Source: Anaeramoeba flamelloides (Eukaryota > Metamonada > Anaeramoebidae). Taken from it: a stretch of 64,000 bases of DNA. Shown here in pieces: positions 11,117-23,567 of the stretch. Location of the stretch: the NCBI GenBank assembly GCA_027625915.1, contig JANTQA010000023.1, forward strand, positions 12,958,001 to 13,022,000. The letters run 5' to 3'. The position numbers and the translations under genes were made by a program. The notes below the pieces were generated by a model. That model made no database searches. It was not told the origin of the DNA and saw nothing but the letters and a program-made list of their open reading frames with translations. Numbering within the stretch: the stretch's first letter is position 1; every line of letters begins with the position of its first letter.

Positions 11117-11900
11117 AATATTGCCCAATATTTGTGATTTAAAAGTGTATATTTAAGGAATAATAAATAATTTGCCAAATTTCTATTTTTGAAGATATTT
11201 TTTATTTATTAAACTTTTTAATTGATAGTAAAAAATTTATTATGTATTATAGCCAATTTGCCCTCCCATTCCGATTTAGCATTATTTAACCAAAAAAGAT
11301 TTTTAAAAATTATTTTATAACAAAATAAGTCAATAGAAGGATGTTGTTTCAAAGTCAAATAGTAAAGGGGTTGAATTTAAAAAAAAACTAATACAAAAAA
11401 TTCAACTTGAAGAAAAGGAAATTTAGTGAAAATAATAAAAATTAAATTTAAAATTATTAATAATTTTTACAAAAAGATAGAAAATAAATAAATAAAGTAT
11501 ATACAAATAGATCAAATAAATCTTTATTTCTGAAGAAAAATTCAAAAAAATATCATATTTTCTGAATCAAAACTAGAATTACATGACTTAAATGATTAAT
11601 AGTGATTTTCAATTCATTTTGAAAAAACTTAAGAAAATAAAAAGTAAACGTTTTTAACAATTTTCGAAAGGGGATTGGAAAATTTAGAATTAAAAATAAA
11701 GTAAAATAAATAAGAAGTAATTGTATCAAATGCTTCATATAAGATCAAGAATAAATAATGTACCCTTTGTTTCTTTTTTCTATTGTGATTTTTTTTGTAA
11801 TTTTAATTTACATGTTTTAATTAGTATGTAAAGATATCATATATTGTACTAGATACAATTCTAAGTTCATGGTACTAACTTTATATAAATTTTAAGTTAC

Positions 11901-12571
11901 CAAAAAATCTCAAATTAAGATCCCCCCATATTTTTGATTTTTTTTATTTGGATTATTTAAACATAATACAAATCTAGAGCTTCAATTTAACTCTGTTTTT
12001 TCCTTAATTTGCGGTGATAATTTGTGCTGTAAATTTGTGACTAAATTTTTACTTCATCTTGGTGTTTTTATTTTTTATGTTATTAATAACCAAAATAAGA
12101 AATATAAAGTTACTAAACATTGGGTAAACGTATTCAAATTTGGGTAATTTTTTTTCAGTTTACTAATAAATTAAAGTAAAAGTTTGAAATGTTGTTCTTC
12201 ATTTTCCATTTTGAACATTTTTTATCTCAGTTTTGATTAAAAATTCTATTGGAATAAATAATAAGAAAGTTTGTAAAAATAGCTGATCTATAAATATTTG
12301 TTTGTAAATGAACTATTGGAAAGTAGAGTAATGAAATTTGATTAAAAAAAGTTATGATTTGACAAAAAAAATAAATTTACGTATTTTGATTTTATTACCA
12401 GATAAAATTATAAAAGTTTTGAAAAATGATTTTGTCGGGCAGATTTTATATTTATTGTTTGGGGGTGGGTTCTATATTTTTTTTGAAAAACAAAATGAAA
12501 AAAATAATTTGAAACTGTGTTGAAGGAATTATATTTTTACCAATGTAAAATTATTATTGTGATTGTTTTTA
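11901..12571. other. Intergenic, no feature recognised
   Basis: AT-rich; a short frame at 12338-12523 has no protein-like content. Confidence 0.45.
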
Positions 12572-13335
12572 AACTATTTTTATCAAAATAATCCCTTCAG
12601 TAAATTTCAATCATGAGTTTCAACATAATAAAGTTGCTTCTTTTTTTATAGAAGACCTATTCATTTATCAATCAAAGTGACCAAATATAAGGGTAATTAA
12701 AGGCGGTGTTTATTTCTTATTGTTCTATTATTAAAAAAGAAATTCTAAAAATGAACAATTAAATAGGAAAATGTATCTGGTGATTTGAAAAAGTGGTGAC
12801 TTTCTTCAAATGTCTATCAAGTTTTCTATTTTATAAAAGTGAATACTTTTTCAGAATTTAAAAATTTAGTTATTTTTTTGTTTTAATAAAGTGAAAATCC
12901 ATCCTTTACATTGGTTTAAATGGAAGTATTTTTTTAATCAAAGATAAATTCTTAATTAAAACCAAAAACTTCAAAAAAGTATTAATCTTGATAAAATAAT
13001 AATAAAAAAAAGAAGTTTCCACATTATTAAAATGACTATCTCAAAAAATAAAGTTAACATTTTTAACAATTATTGACCCTTTGAAAATACAAAAAAATTC
13101 TAAAAAAAATTGAAATAATTACCCAAAAATTTGTAAAAAAATTCAATTTAAATTTAAAATTAAAAATTTACTTCTAACATTTTATAATAAACCTTGAAAA
13201 TTGATTTGACCTTTGGTAGACTATTGGGCAGTCAATTAGATGTTACATTGGAACAAGAAGAAAAAAACTTACAGATTTGATTTTGAAACTCATGCATAGG
13301 CTTTGGTAGGGGTTTTTTTTTGAATACAGACAATA
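12572..13335 (+). mobile_element. Tc1/mariner-like element, copy 2, decayed and enlarged
   Basis: Aligns with 7137-7619 in the same orientation. Shared parts are TATCAAAATAA near the left end, the A-GACCTATTCATT block at about 12653, GTTCTATTATTAAAAAAGAA at 12719, AAATTGATTTGACCT near 13198 and the TAGATGTTACATTGGAACAAG block at 13235. It is longer than its relatives, with extra internal sequence, and the termini are eroded. The borders are approximate. Confidence 0.5.
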
Positions 13336-13681
13336 GTTTTTTTATTCTGAGTTATTTTACAACACAATTTTAGTTTTCTTGTTAAATTATATTTTTTTTC
13401 AAGTTTAAAATAATTATTGTATTTTTTTTTGAAAATATGTAGATTTTTTAAACTGGGTTATTCTAGAACTTAGTAGTCTTATTTTTTAGGTGTATTTTTG
13501 TACATCTCCTTCACATATAATATGATTTCTTTCTTCTTTCAAAGAAAATAATTTGTTCTGGAATATTTGAATAATATTTAGTATTTTTTATTAAAATATC
13601 AAAAAGAAAAAAATGGATGATACTTTTACAAGCAATAATTAATTCACAATAATAGTATTAAAAGTAAGTTTGGTATTAGAG
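13336..13681. other. Intergenic, no feature recognised
   Basis: AT-rich gap between two repeats; nothing recognised. Confidence 0.45.
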
Positions 13682-14194
13682 TACAGTAGTGAAAAAAATA
13701 CCGTTCATGAAAATAATCCCGGAAAAGATTTTTAATTGTGAATATTAGTAAAATTGTTTTGTAATTTCTTTTATTTATATTCTCTTCCTTTTTTTTAAAA
13801 AATTAAACTTTTCAAATTATAACCCCCCACTGACGACAATAATAATTAATGAAAGCACACTTATTCAAAACACTATTTAACCAATCAATCAAAAAACAAG
13901 AAGAAAAATTATCATTTTCCAAACTCTAGTAAACCTCTATAAACTCGATTTTTTTAGAGGAGAAAGTAGATCTACTATGACTATCAAACAATTACTTGAC
14001 TATTCTATAGATACCCCACTTTAATGAACTTTAAGTGGGTTTATTAACTGGTTCATTAAAAAAATTGGTTCATTATAAATAGGATTTGATTCTGAAAATA
14101 TAAGAAATTACAACAATTTTCCTAATATTAACAATTATAAAATCTTGTACTTGATTATTTTCATTAATAGCATTTTTTTTTCACACCACCCTAT
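13682..14194. repeat. ~510-bp TIR element (GTAGTGAAAAAAATACC family), copy 1
   Basis: Ends pair imperfectly over about 70 bp: left TACAGTAGTGAAAAAAATAC with CATGAAAATAATC; right reversed TAGGGTGGTGTGAAAAAAA with AATGAAAATAATC, then GAATATTAGTAAAATTG facing its complement. The conserved core contains AACCTCTATAAACTCGATTT, ACCCCACTTTAATGAACTTT and TTGGTTCATTATAAATAGG. Related copies lie at 28440, 29959 and 38043. Confidence 0.6.
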
Positions 14195-14292
14195 CAGATT
14201 TTTACTTTATTTTTTCAGTAGAAGTAATTAAATTTTTTTTCGGATTTGATTGGAAATTTACTACAAGTTTTTTTTTCATTTTACACGTTCCT

Positions 14293-14518
14293 TACTGTTA
14301 ATTTCAAAATAAAGAGATCAAAATTTTCATTTGGCTTCCAAAAAAATCACATCGCAAGAATGAAAAAAAATCATCAAAACCCCCAATTCTCAAAGGGAAA
14401 CGAATACTTTAAGCTTTTTTTCGGAATTAAAAATTGAAATGTTTATTGATTTATAAAATCTTTTTTTTTTGAAAAGCTGAATGAAAATTTTGTTCCATTT
14501 ATTTTGCAACAAATAGTA
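14293..14518. repeat. 226-bp MITE (CAAAATTTTCATTCAGCTTTCC family), copy 1
   Basis: TIRs of about 48 bp: left TACTGTTAATTTCAAAATAA then GATCAAAATTTTCATTTGGC; right reversed TACTATTTGTTGCAAAATAA then AACAAAATTTTCATTCAGC. TA borders. The centre holds a GGGGGTTTTGAT-type pair. Copies occur at 16172, 33687, 49229 and 50489. It ends about 240 bp before the CAP-Gly start codon, so it may sit in that gene's promoter. Confidence 0.8.
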
Positions 14519-14759
14519 ATCAAAAAAATACTCTAAAAGGTTTATAAAAAATACCAAAAGAATTATCTTATTCTGTAAATTGATTTGAAATTATTTTTTA
14601 AAAACCCATAAAAAAATTCTAAAAATTTAACTCTTCAATAAAATTGAGTAAAAAAGCCCAAACATGTTATTTTGTTTGAAATGGGATTAAAAGTGAATGT
14701 AAAATGAAAAAGACAAAAACATAAACAACCGAACATTTTTTTAATTTTATTTCTTTGCA

Positions 14760-15660
14760 ATGGATTTAGATCGCCAAATTAGTCTCGGATCCAAAGTCTA
14801 TTGTAAAAACAAATTAGCAGTTATAAAATACATTGGCCCTACAATTATTTCCAAAGATACTTGGTATGGGATTGAATTTAAAAAAAAAGGTATCAAAGGC
14901 TTTCACCTCAAATCTTCCTTCTTTAAAAAGAAAATCTTAAAAAAAAACAAAACAACCAAAGCTAATACGACCCCAAACAACTTTTCTTCTTTTTAAAACT
15001 TTCTCTTTTGAAACAACTTTACCCTTCAACTGAATCAACCAAATGTCTTGTGAATCCAAAATTAATTCTACAAAACCAAGTTGGTGATAATAATGGCACC
15101 CTTGCAAAGACCGAATATTTTCGAGGAAAAGAAGGGTACTGTAAGTTTGTATTGATTGACAAATTAACTGTATTACCAAAGAAGAAGCGATTTCAAATCG
15201 CCAAAAAAAGCCAAGACATGAGGAAAACCTATTCCTCGCATGCAGTCACATCCCACAAACAACAGAAAAAAAAGAGGAAGAAAAAATCAAGCCAAAAAGC
15301 ACTAAAGCGCTCCAAGGACACAAACATGATTCAGAATGGTATACTAGATTACAAAATAGGAATTCCAAATCAACCAAGAAAGAGATCCAAAACACAGTAC
15401 GAGAACAAAACCTTAAATAATAAAATTTCATTAAATTTTGGCATTATAAAAGACTCTAAGCACACAGAACTTGAGCCAACAGAAAAGAAAAAAGCCACAA
15501 CAAGTAAATTGATTCTTGTTATTTTTTTTTATTTTTTTTTTTTAAAAACAAAGGAAACGATACTTTTTGCTGGTTTCAATTCAATATCGCAACAAACCAA
15601 AATATTTTTGTAAACAGATTACATAAATTCTTCAGACAATTCAAACCAAACAAACCGTGA
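14760..15660 (+). CDS. Small CAP-Gly domain protein, three exons
   Basis: CAP-Gly domains bind C-terminal EEY/F motifs of tubulin and EB-type plus-end proteins. Proposed exons are 14760-14889, 15081-15503 and 15554-15660, giving 219 residues. Intron 1 (14890-15080, GTATCA...CCAAG) joins in phase 1, so GIEFKKK continues directly as VGDNNGTLAKTEYF, exactly restoring the domain: GSKVY, KYIGPTI, TWYGIEF, then YFRGKEGYCKFV. Intron 2 (15504-15553) is a 50-bp T-rich GTAAAT...AAAG intron, also phase 1. Without it the frame ends at 15613 with a hydrophobic tail translated from poly-T. The hallmark GKNDG is GDNNG here, so the key lysine is replaced and ligand binding may be altered. The C-terminal part is basic (KKKRKKKS) with no second domain. 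The first ATG follows an A/T-rich leader. The intron 1 assignment is strong; intron 2 is likely but less certain. Confidence 0.75.
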
Positions 15661-16171
15661 GCCATTGTGGAGTGGTTTTCTATTCAAAATATTCATTGAC
15701 TCAGTGAGAAAGAGATTCATTTTTTAATTTTCTGTTCTTGGGATTTGGAATTTAAATAGATTAAATCTTCAAACAAACGTATCCTCTTAACTAAGTTGTA
15801 ATGTGTAAAGAGACACTAAAGGTTTGTACACTCAAAAACAAACAAAGTAATAAAGTCTGTCACCAACTTGTGAGTATTATCTGAGAGATATCTTGAGGGT
15901 TTGTATTAAAATGCATGAAAAGTTTGACCCAAAAAATTTTTTATTTTTTTTTTTTTGGTTAACACGTTATTTATTTCTTTTTGGTTGTCATAAAAAGAAA
16001 AACTAATTTCATCTCAAGAATTGGCTGAACAGTTCCTAAAAAAGGCGACCTCAATAAAATTACTAAACGTGAAGCATGAGTTAGCCAGCAAGAAAGATTT
16101 GGAAAAGTTTTTGAGAATGAAAAGAAGAAAATATACTGATGACAAAAATATCCCTTAAAGATCTTGATCAA
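15661..16171. other. Intergenic downstream of the CAP-Gly gene
   Basis: Somewhat less AT-rich than average (15780-15900) but no coding frame or tRNA-like fold was recognised. It ends at the next MITE. Confidence 0.4.
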
Positions 16172-16391
16172 TACTATTTGTTGAAAAATAAATGGAACAA
16201 AATTTTCATTCAGCTTTCCAAAAAAAGATTTTCAAAGTCTTGTTACATTTCAAATTTTTAATTCTTAAAGTCAGCATAAATTATTAATTTCCCTTTTTGA
16301 ATGGGAACTTTGATGATTTATATTTATAAGAGGAATTTTTTTAGGAAAGCTAAATGAAAATTTTGATCTTTTTATTTTGCAATTAACAGTA
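16172..16391. repeat. 220-bp MITE (CAAAATTTTCATTCAGCTTTCC family), copy 2
   Basis: Left TACTATTTGTTGAAAAATAA then AACAAAATTTTCATTCAGC; right mirror ending CAATTAACAGTA. TA borders and good arms. Confidence 0.85.
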
Positions 16392-17887
16392 CATTGCTGT
16401 TTTAAAAAAAGTGAAAGGGGAACATCTTTTTTAATTGTTATGATCAAGGATATCACATAAATCACAAAAATCACCGAAATCACAGAAACATAAAAATTAA
16501 AATTATCAGAATGAAAAGAAGCAATCACAGAAACTTACTAAAGCTAAAGAATAATTTGTCATTAAATTACCCAGTCAAACCAATAAAAAAAATCGAGATC
16601 TCCTTGAATATTGAGATCCAACAAATTTCTTTCAAAGGAAAATTGTAAATTTTGAAACTAGCAAGGTTATGAATAATCTCAAAAATTATTAAACTTTTCA
16701 CGGGATACTTATTTAGTACTATCTGTATTTTATGATTTGTGTGAACTAAAATTCAATGTAATCAATAGAAAAATTGGTTTCAAAGAGTGTCTGTCTATAT
16801 TGTGGGAAAGTCAAAAAATGTAAATTTTAGGTTTTTTTGAGGATTTTAGATGAAAATTAAAAAAAACATTTATTGATCCAATAACTTTTCGAAATTTTTG
16901 AACATTATAAGGCTAAATTAAAAGAAAATTTTTTTTTCTACTTTTAAGCACCTTATGCCATACTGACCCCCCCCCTTATTTTCAAGTATATTGATACAAG
17001 TATCCTAAACCTTAGAATACTTTAAAATGAAGGTTAAAGAAACTAGCATAAGAGAAATTTTAATTTTGGAATTTTTCAAGTAAAATTTCGAATTTATCCC
17101 AAAAATGATTTTGAACTCAAAATACAAATATTTGAAAATAAAAAATCTAAATTTTAAATTTTAACAAGATCTCTTTGATAGGAATTCTTTGAAGTACTTA
17201 AATACGCTGTTGGTTATTAAAGTAATATTCACCGATCATAAAATACAGATAGCCCACAATCATTTAACACGTTACGATCTTAACGAGAATACAAAATGTA
17301 ATAACTGTTATTGTGGTTAATGCTTTAACATTGACACTTTATTTTCATCTTCTTTGAATTACAAACATCTTTTCTTTCGAAAGTTTTTGCGATTTCTCGG
17401 ATTGTTGTAATATCTGCGATTTCCGTAATTTCTGTTGTTCTCTTAATATTTTTAAGTGAAAAAACCATTTTCACTTTTTTACTTGTTTCACTTTTTTCCA
17501 TAACAATATTTTCATGATTCATATATCAAAGTTATCATCTTGTAAATGTATTAAGCTTCTCAACAAATAATTTTAAAAAACAAAAAAATTGAAAAAATGT
17601 TTGCGTAATATTTGTAAAATTAACTAATTGATCTGAAGTCCAACGAGATCTTGTAAAAAAGTTGAATATTCAGACATACAATTTATATTTTTTGTACATT
17701 TTTGAAGAAATTATTTTTTTCGATTTTGCCTTTTTCTCAAATCCAAAAATTACCCAAAACTCAAAAAAAAAAACAAATTATGAATCGGAAACAAACCAAA
17801 CTGGAAAAGATACACAAAGATTGGAAATAATCAAAAAAATAAAATAAAACACTATAATACTGTCGGTTTGATTATATAACCACAAAT
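16392..17887. other. Intergenic with two 9-bp tandem repeat patches
   Basis: No gene was recognised. At 16452-16487 the unit ATCACANAA repeats four times. At 17389-17433 a 9-bp unit like GCGATTTCT/GTAATTTCT repeats five times on the opposite strand; read on the minus strand it gives I-T/A-x-type tripeptides (TEITEIADITTI). A seven-C run lies at 16970. The minus-strand frame at 17325-17522 that covers the second patch is not convincing as a gene. Confidence 0.4.
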
Positions 17888-18641
17888 ATGGGATTTGTCG
17901 ATAGTACAGACCAAGATGTAAATTCTTATCCTTCTAAGCTTAATCATTTTTCTTGGAAGTGATTTGCGTTTGTATTATTTCTTTAAAATGTTAATACCTA
18001 ACACATGGAAATGATTTATGGATTGATGATTAAGAAAATAATTGATAATGTTGGGCTTTTATTTGAATTGGTGAAATAAAACAGTTATGTGAATGGAAAT
18101 GGTGTTAATAGTAAATAGATCTTAACCCTAATACTGCACGAAGACATTAGTATTGCCGCTGTAATTTTTTTAAAAAGAAATTCTGGTACTAAATTGATTG
18201 TGTGACAAATGTGATGAATCTTTTCACTATATCTGTTTTGTATATCTTCATTTTCTGAAGAACCCACTTTATTGAAAAAAAAATATACTGAAAATAAATT
18301 TTTTTATTTGAACTTTTTATCATTGATCTGATTCATCAAAATATTTATAAGTGGTTGTATAGTTGATGTGTAGTACTATTTTTAAAATTATCGAACCCCA
18401 CCCCCCACCCCTCCACAAACACCAATCGTATCCTTGTCTACATTTAATGTTTTATTATAGATTTTTTTTTTTTTAATTTAACACTTTTTTCGATTATTTC
18501 TTTGAAATAAAATTAATTTTTTTTTTTAAAAAAAAAAATATTAAAAATAAATATGAAACAAAACATTATTTTTACTAATATTTGCCTTGTTGTTACATAT
18601 TTAATTAAATACTAATAATAATATTTTTCTAAAAATTATAG

Positions 18642-21600
18642 GTTTGAAAAAGCAAAAAAAGACAAACAAATCTCTAAGTATTCAACTTAACAAATCAAAT
18701 CAATATAAAAAGGAACTCGAATCTGACATTTATTATTACAATCAATATCTATCAAAAATTTTAACAAATAAAACTGATGAGGAAGAAGAAAAATTCGATG
18801 AACAAGAATTACTTGAAATTGAAAAGGATGAAAAAGAAGAAGAAGAATTACAAGAATTAATGAGAGAAATCCATAAATTAAAAAAAAAAGAAGAAAAAAT
18901 TGACAAAGAAGGAAAAAAAACTCAGAATGATATCCAAAACTTTTGTATTAAATTATCTAACAAAAGTAATCTTATTGTCGCAAGTAAAATTATATTAAAA
19001 CAGCAAGATTCAATTAAATCGGCTTTTAAATATGAAGAATTACTTGAAAAAAATGAAAAATTATCAAAAGAAATTCAACAACTCAAAACTTTAATGAACA
19101 CAACTAAAAAATCTCATAAAATTGAAATGAGTAATATTCTTTGTTTTATTTTATTTTTATTTTTTTTGATTATTTCCTTTATTTCGTTAATATACTCATT
19201 TAAAATCTGTACTGAATACCATCTCTTTTCTTTAATAAATATAAAATAAAATAAAATAAAATAAAATAAAAATTAACAATAGACGAATTATTTAATAAAA
19301 TTAACATTTTTGAAGAGGAAATTGCAAAATATAACGAAAGAAACAAAAACTTTGGTAATATTGAAAATCAATCAAAATTACAAATTGATCAATTAGAAAA
19401 CGATCTTCAATCATTAAAAATTCATATTTCTGTGATAAAAAGAAAAATTTTGGATTTAGAAATGAATAAAGATGACCATTTTTCAAAAATGGATTCAAGT
19501 AAATCTTTTTTCTTTTTTCTTTTTTCTTTTTTCTTGTTTCTTGTTTCTTGTTTCTTGTTTCTTGCTTCTTGCTTTTTGTTTCTTGTTTCTTGTTTCTTTT
19601 TTCTTGTTTCTTGTTTCTTGTTTCTTGTTTCTTGTTTCTTTTTTTCTTGTTTCTTTTTTTCTTTTTTATTGTTAAAAAATTATTTATTGGATTTATAACT
19701 TATTTAAATAAATTATAGTTTTAGAGTATAATGATCAAGTTGACAGAAGTGAGTGGAATAATAAATTAGATGTAAATAATCCTGAAATAAAAGATCTCCG
19801 TGAAAGAATCAATCCATTGAAAAGAGCACTTTCATTTGCAAATTGTTACAGTGGCTCAAAAACTTTAATTGAAAAAAAATTAACCAAGAAGATAATTAAC
19901 CAATTAATATTGCAACATCTTGAATTTGAAAATCAAAAAGAATGTAAAAAAATAATTGAAGACGTTACTTTAATTCCATGTATGTATTTCTTCTTGTTGA
20001 TATTATTATATCAAAATTTACTTTTTATAAATGTTCACTTTAAAATTAATTTGATTTTATGTTTGTGTAAGCATATATAAAAATGTTTCAGTTGCGTCAC
20101 TTTGCTTTTTATAAAGTGTTAATGAAGTTCTGTAGATTAACAAGATTTTTTTTAATTCAAAGGAATAAAAAACAATATTTATTAAATTTAATAAAATGAA
20201 GTATATTTTGAATTTTACTCAATTCTTTTGAATTTTGAAAAACCTAAATGGTGTATTTTTTTTTATTTCTTATTTTTTAAATAGAAAATCAAAAGATTTT
20301 CGTATCAAAATAAGAAATAAAAAAACCCTCAAGAAAATATAGTTACTCTATAACACCCTACCCCTCCATTAACACTCTATGATACTCTATGATACTCTAT
20401 GCCCCCCCCCATAAAAAACTAACGAAATTTGAATGTAAAAATGTTATATATAATTATGTATTCCTTATTTCCCCAATTATACCTTTAAAGTGAATATTAA
20501 AAAGGGGGTTATTTTTAATTCTATAAAAGTATTAAAAAATATTCTTAAATATATAACTTAATACTTGGATGTCTATATTTTTAGTAATATAAAATTTAAT
20601 TTTGTTGATCCAAAATTAATCTAAATAAAAAATAAACAAAACGAATAAAATTTTCCTTCAAAATTTATTGTCAAAATAGATGACCAGAAAGAACTAAACA
20701 AAATTAAAACATTTGACTACATACAGATGTTTTAAAAAAAGTGGGGATTGAAAATTTTTTAAAAAGTGTCACTCTTACTGTGATTCACACTTTAAATAGT
20801 TTGAGTGGGATTTTTACAAACTTTTGGGGATCACTTTTTTAGGATGGTTTTAATAAAAAATAAAGTGAAAGATATTCTTAGAGACGTAAAAATTTTAGTA
20901 TAAAAAAATGAGAAAAAAAAAATTTGTTTTTGAAAATTAAACAAGATTTTGTTTTAATTATTAAATAATTCTTTTTTATTATGGTATAAGGTATTTCCAA
21001 AAAAAATGATGTTTTTTTTTTACATTTTCGAATAATATTCTCTTTTTGAATAGTTCTATTCGAAAAAATGGTTATATAAAATTAAGAGTCGTTATTAATA
21101 CAGGTTGAATCTGTAACTATTTTGTTTATTTCAAAATATGTTTGTTAAAAATATTTCAAAAAAAAAAGTTCACAATTTTTTTGTACAAAACGAGTTACAA
21201 AAAATTTCAATAAAAAATGTGTAATATAATTATTTAAACGATTTTTTTAACAATAAAATATTGTAATAAGCTTTTCCTTATATTCGAGATTCTGCCCAGA
21301 TTAAACCTATTCGGAAAAAAATTTTTTTGATCAAAAAGAAAATAATGGTCAAACCAATTTTCACCCCTGAAAAATATTATATAAAAATTGTGATCAGATA
21401 CTATGATATCTTTTATTACAATAATATTCGATGATCAAATAAATTTTTATGAATATTAAGAACCAAGAAATGATGAATAACAATTTTGTATATTTGAATT
21501 GTTCGATTAGGGTTAAATTGAATAATGATATTTAAAATAAATTTGCCCCGCTTTTTCTGGAAATAGCTTATTTGAAAGAATAATTTTATGAAGGGGTATT

Positions 21601-23506
21601 TAATAATCAATTTTTTATTTTTTTTTAAAAATTAAAAAAAAATCCAAAAATAAATATGAATTTTTTGAAATCTATACTTGATTTCAAAAACCAAACTCAT
21701 GTAATTGCTTTCGGATAAGGTAGTTAATTATAATAATAATACGGCTTAACATATATTTATTATTTGTTAAAAAATGACAAATTTTATTTTAGATTTTATT
21801 TTGTAACAAAAGGAATATTAAATATCAATTAAAACAATCTTCAATTTTTATAAAAAAAAAAAAGAAAAAATTAATTCTAGCCAAAAATCGACTGATGAAT
21901 ATAAAATGTTCTTTATTGGATATTCTAATATAAAAAAAAAATGAGATTGAATAAATATTTTGTAATATAGTCAAAAAGTTTGTAACCCGAAAAAATTTTA
22001 TGAATAAAATTGAAAATTAATTTATTTTTTATTAATTAAACAACAACAAAAATATGGAATGATATTTAGAATTTTAAAATAATTTCTTTTTTTTTTTTCT
22101 TTTTTATTTTGAAGGGAGGAAATTAATTTCTTCTTATAAAGCCGTTACGTTTTCCAGAATTTAAAAGAATTGGGTAAAATCTTAAATTTTTATCTATTCT
22201 TTTGAATTCTGGAAAACCTAGGCACTCTACGGCACTTGACGGAAATCTATGGCACTTTTCGTTGAGTTTTCCAGAGTTTAAAAGAATTAAATAAAATCAC
22301 TGATTTTAATCAATTATTTTGAATTTTGGAAAAGCATTGTTTGTTTTTTTTTGAGTTTTCTGTTTATTTGTGAAGTGTTCTAGGTTTTTTTTTACTTTAG
22401 AAATAAACAGAAAATTTATTAAAATTTTCGGTTTATTTCTAAAGTAAAAAAAACCTAACGAAAATCAATAGATTTTCAAAATAAAATATAAAACCTCAAA
22501 AAAACCTTGAACACTTCACAAATAAATAGAAAACTCAAAAAAACCTAACGAAAATCTATTGATTTTCCAAATAAATAGAAAACTCAAAAAAAACCTAGAA
22601 CACTTAACAAATAAAATAGAAAACCTCAAAAAAACCTAGAACACTTCACAGATAAAACAGAAACCCTCAGGAAAATCTAGGCACTCTACGGCGTTTCCCT
22701 AATTTCAAAATTTTTGTTTAGAAATTTTAATAAAGAAACATAATTTTCTTTATCATTTTAACAATGACAAAATAAATAATGATTCTTTTTTTCGAATAAT
22801 ATCTAAAATAGTATTCTTGATGTTTTTGTTAATTTGAATTAATTCTTAATCCAAATTATTCCTTTTTTTTTATTTAATGGGAAGTCCATAAAAAATGATC
22901 GATATCTTTATCTATTTCTAAATTGAAATATTTTTTTACATAAATCACAAGATTTGGGTTTTATTTTATTCTTATCATAAATATAAGAATATTTATTTAG
23001 GTAATTTGTGAAATTCCTTAGTTTTAATATGGAAGTAGAATCCTTCCATAAATAATTTCTTATTTCGCCTTATTTTTCATTTCTAAAAGAATTTTTAATT
23101 TTGATATCATTCAATAATTTCTATTAGCATTTTTGAGGAATATTTAATAATAATTAAAAATAAATTTGTTAAAAGAACCTTAAAAACAAAGTTCTTATTG
23201 ATATAGATATTTTTTAGCAAAAAGTAATTTAACAAAATTGAATTATAAAAAAAAAAAAAATTCGCTTAAATTCTTTAGTTTCAAGATTTTCATTTTAATA
23301 TACTGTTAATTAAAGTTTTTTTGGTGTCAAATTATCATTAATAAATTAATTTTTTCAGTTCTATTTTTTTCATAAATTGAATTTTTTCCATTTATTGTTT
23401 CTAACATATATTAAATTTCAAATTAAAAATGAACTTCTTTTGTTTTCTTCTTTTAAAAAAAAAAAATCTTATAATCATAAAATTAATAAAAATAATCCCA
23501 AAATTA

Positions 23507-23567
<61 letters not shown>

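Larger units (their letters stand above)
10390..11900. repeat. Dispersed repeat, copy 2, interrupted by MITEs
   Basis: 10390-10620 aligns in direct orientation with 32395-32620: both have AATTGTGAGA, GATTTTTTGAGTGT, GAAATCA, CATTATC and a long TTTTTCAATTTTT-like tail. 11310-11880 aligns with 32640-33060 and 1060-1740. The extra sequence between the two blocks here holds the GGCAC MITE at 10921-11116 and a decayed relative at 10763-10918, so those inserted later. The family's class is unknown. Confidence 0.45.

Noticed and set aside
15246-15431. Minus-strand frame in the CAP-Gly gene
   Set aside because: Antisense shadow of exon 2.
18644-19130. Beclin/ATG6 coiled coil
   Set aside because: The acidic coiled coil looked similar at first, but the downstream exons are LisH and RasGEF, with no evolutionarily conserved Beclin domain.
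18644-19249. Membrane segment at the end of the coiled-coil frame
   Set aside because: The hydrophobic end (LCFILFLFF) lies beyond a good phase-1 donor at 19131 and is intron sequence.
19432-19698. Frames reading FLFLVSCFLF
   Set aside because: They translate the TTTCTTG minisatellite inside an intron; the true exon ends at 19498.
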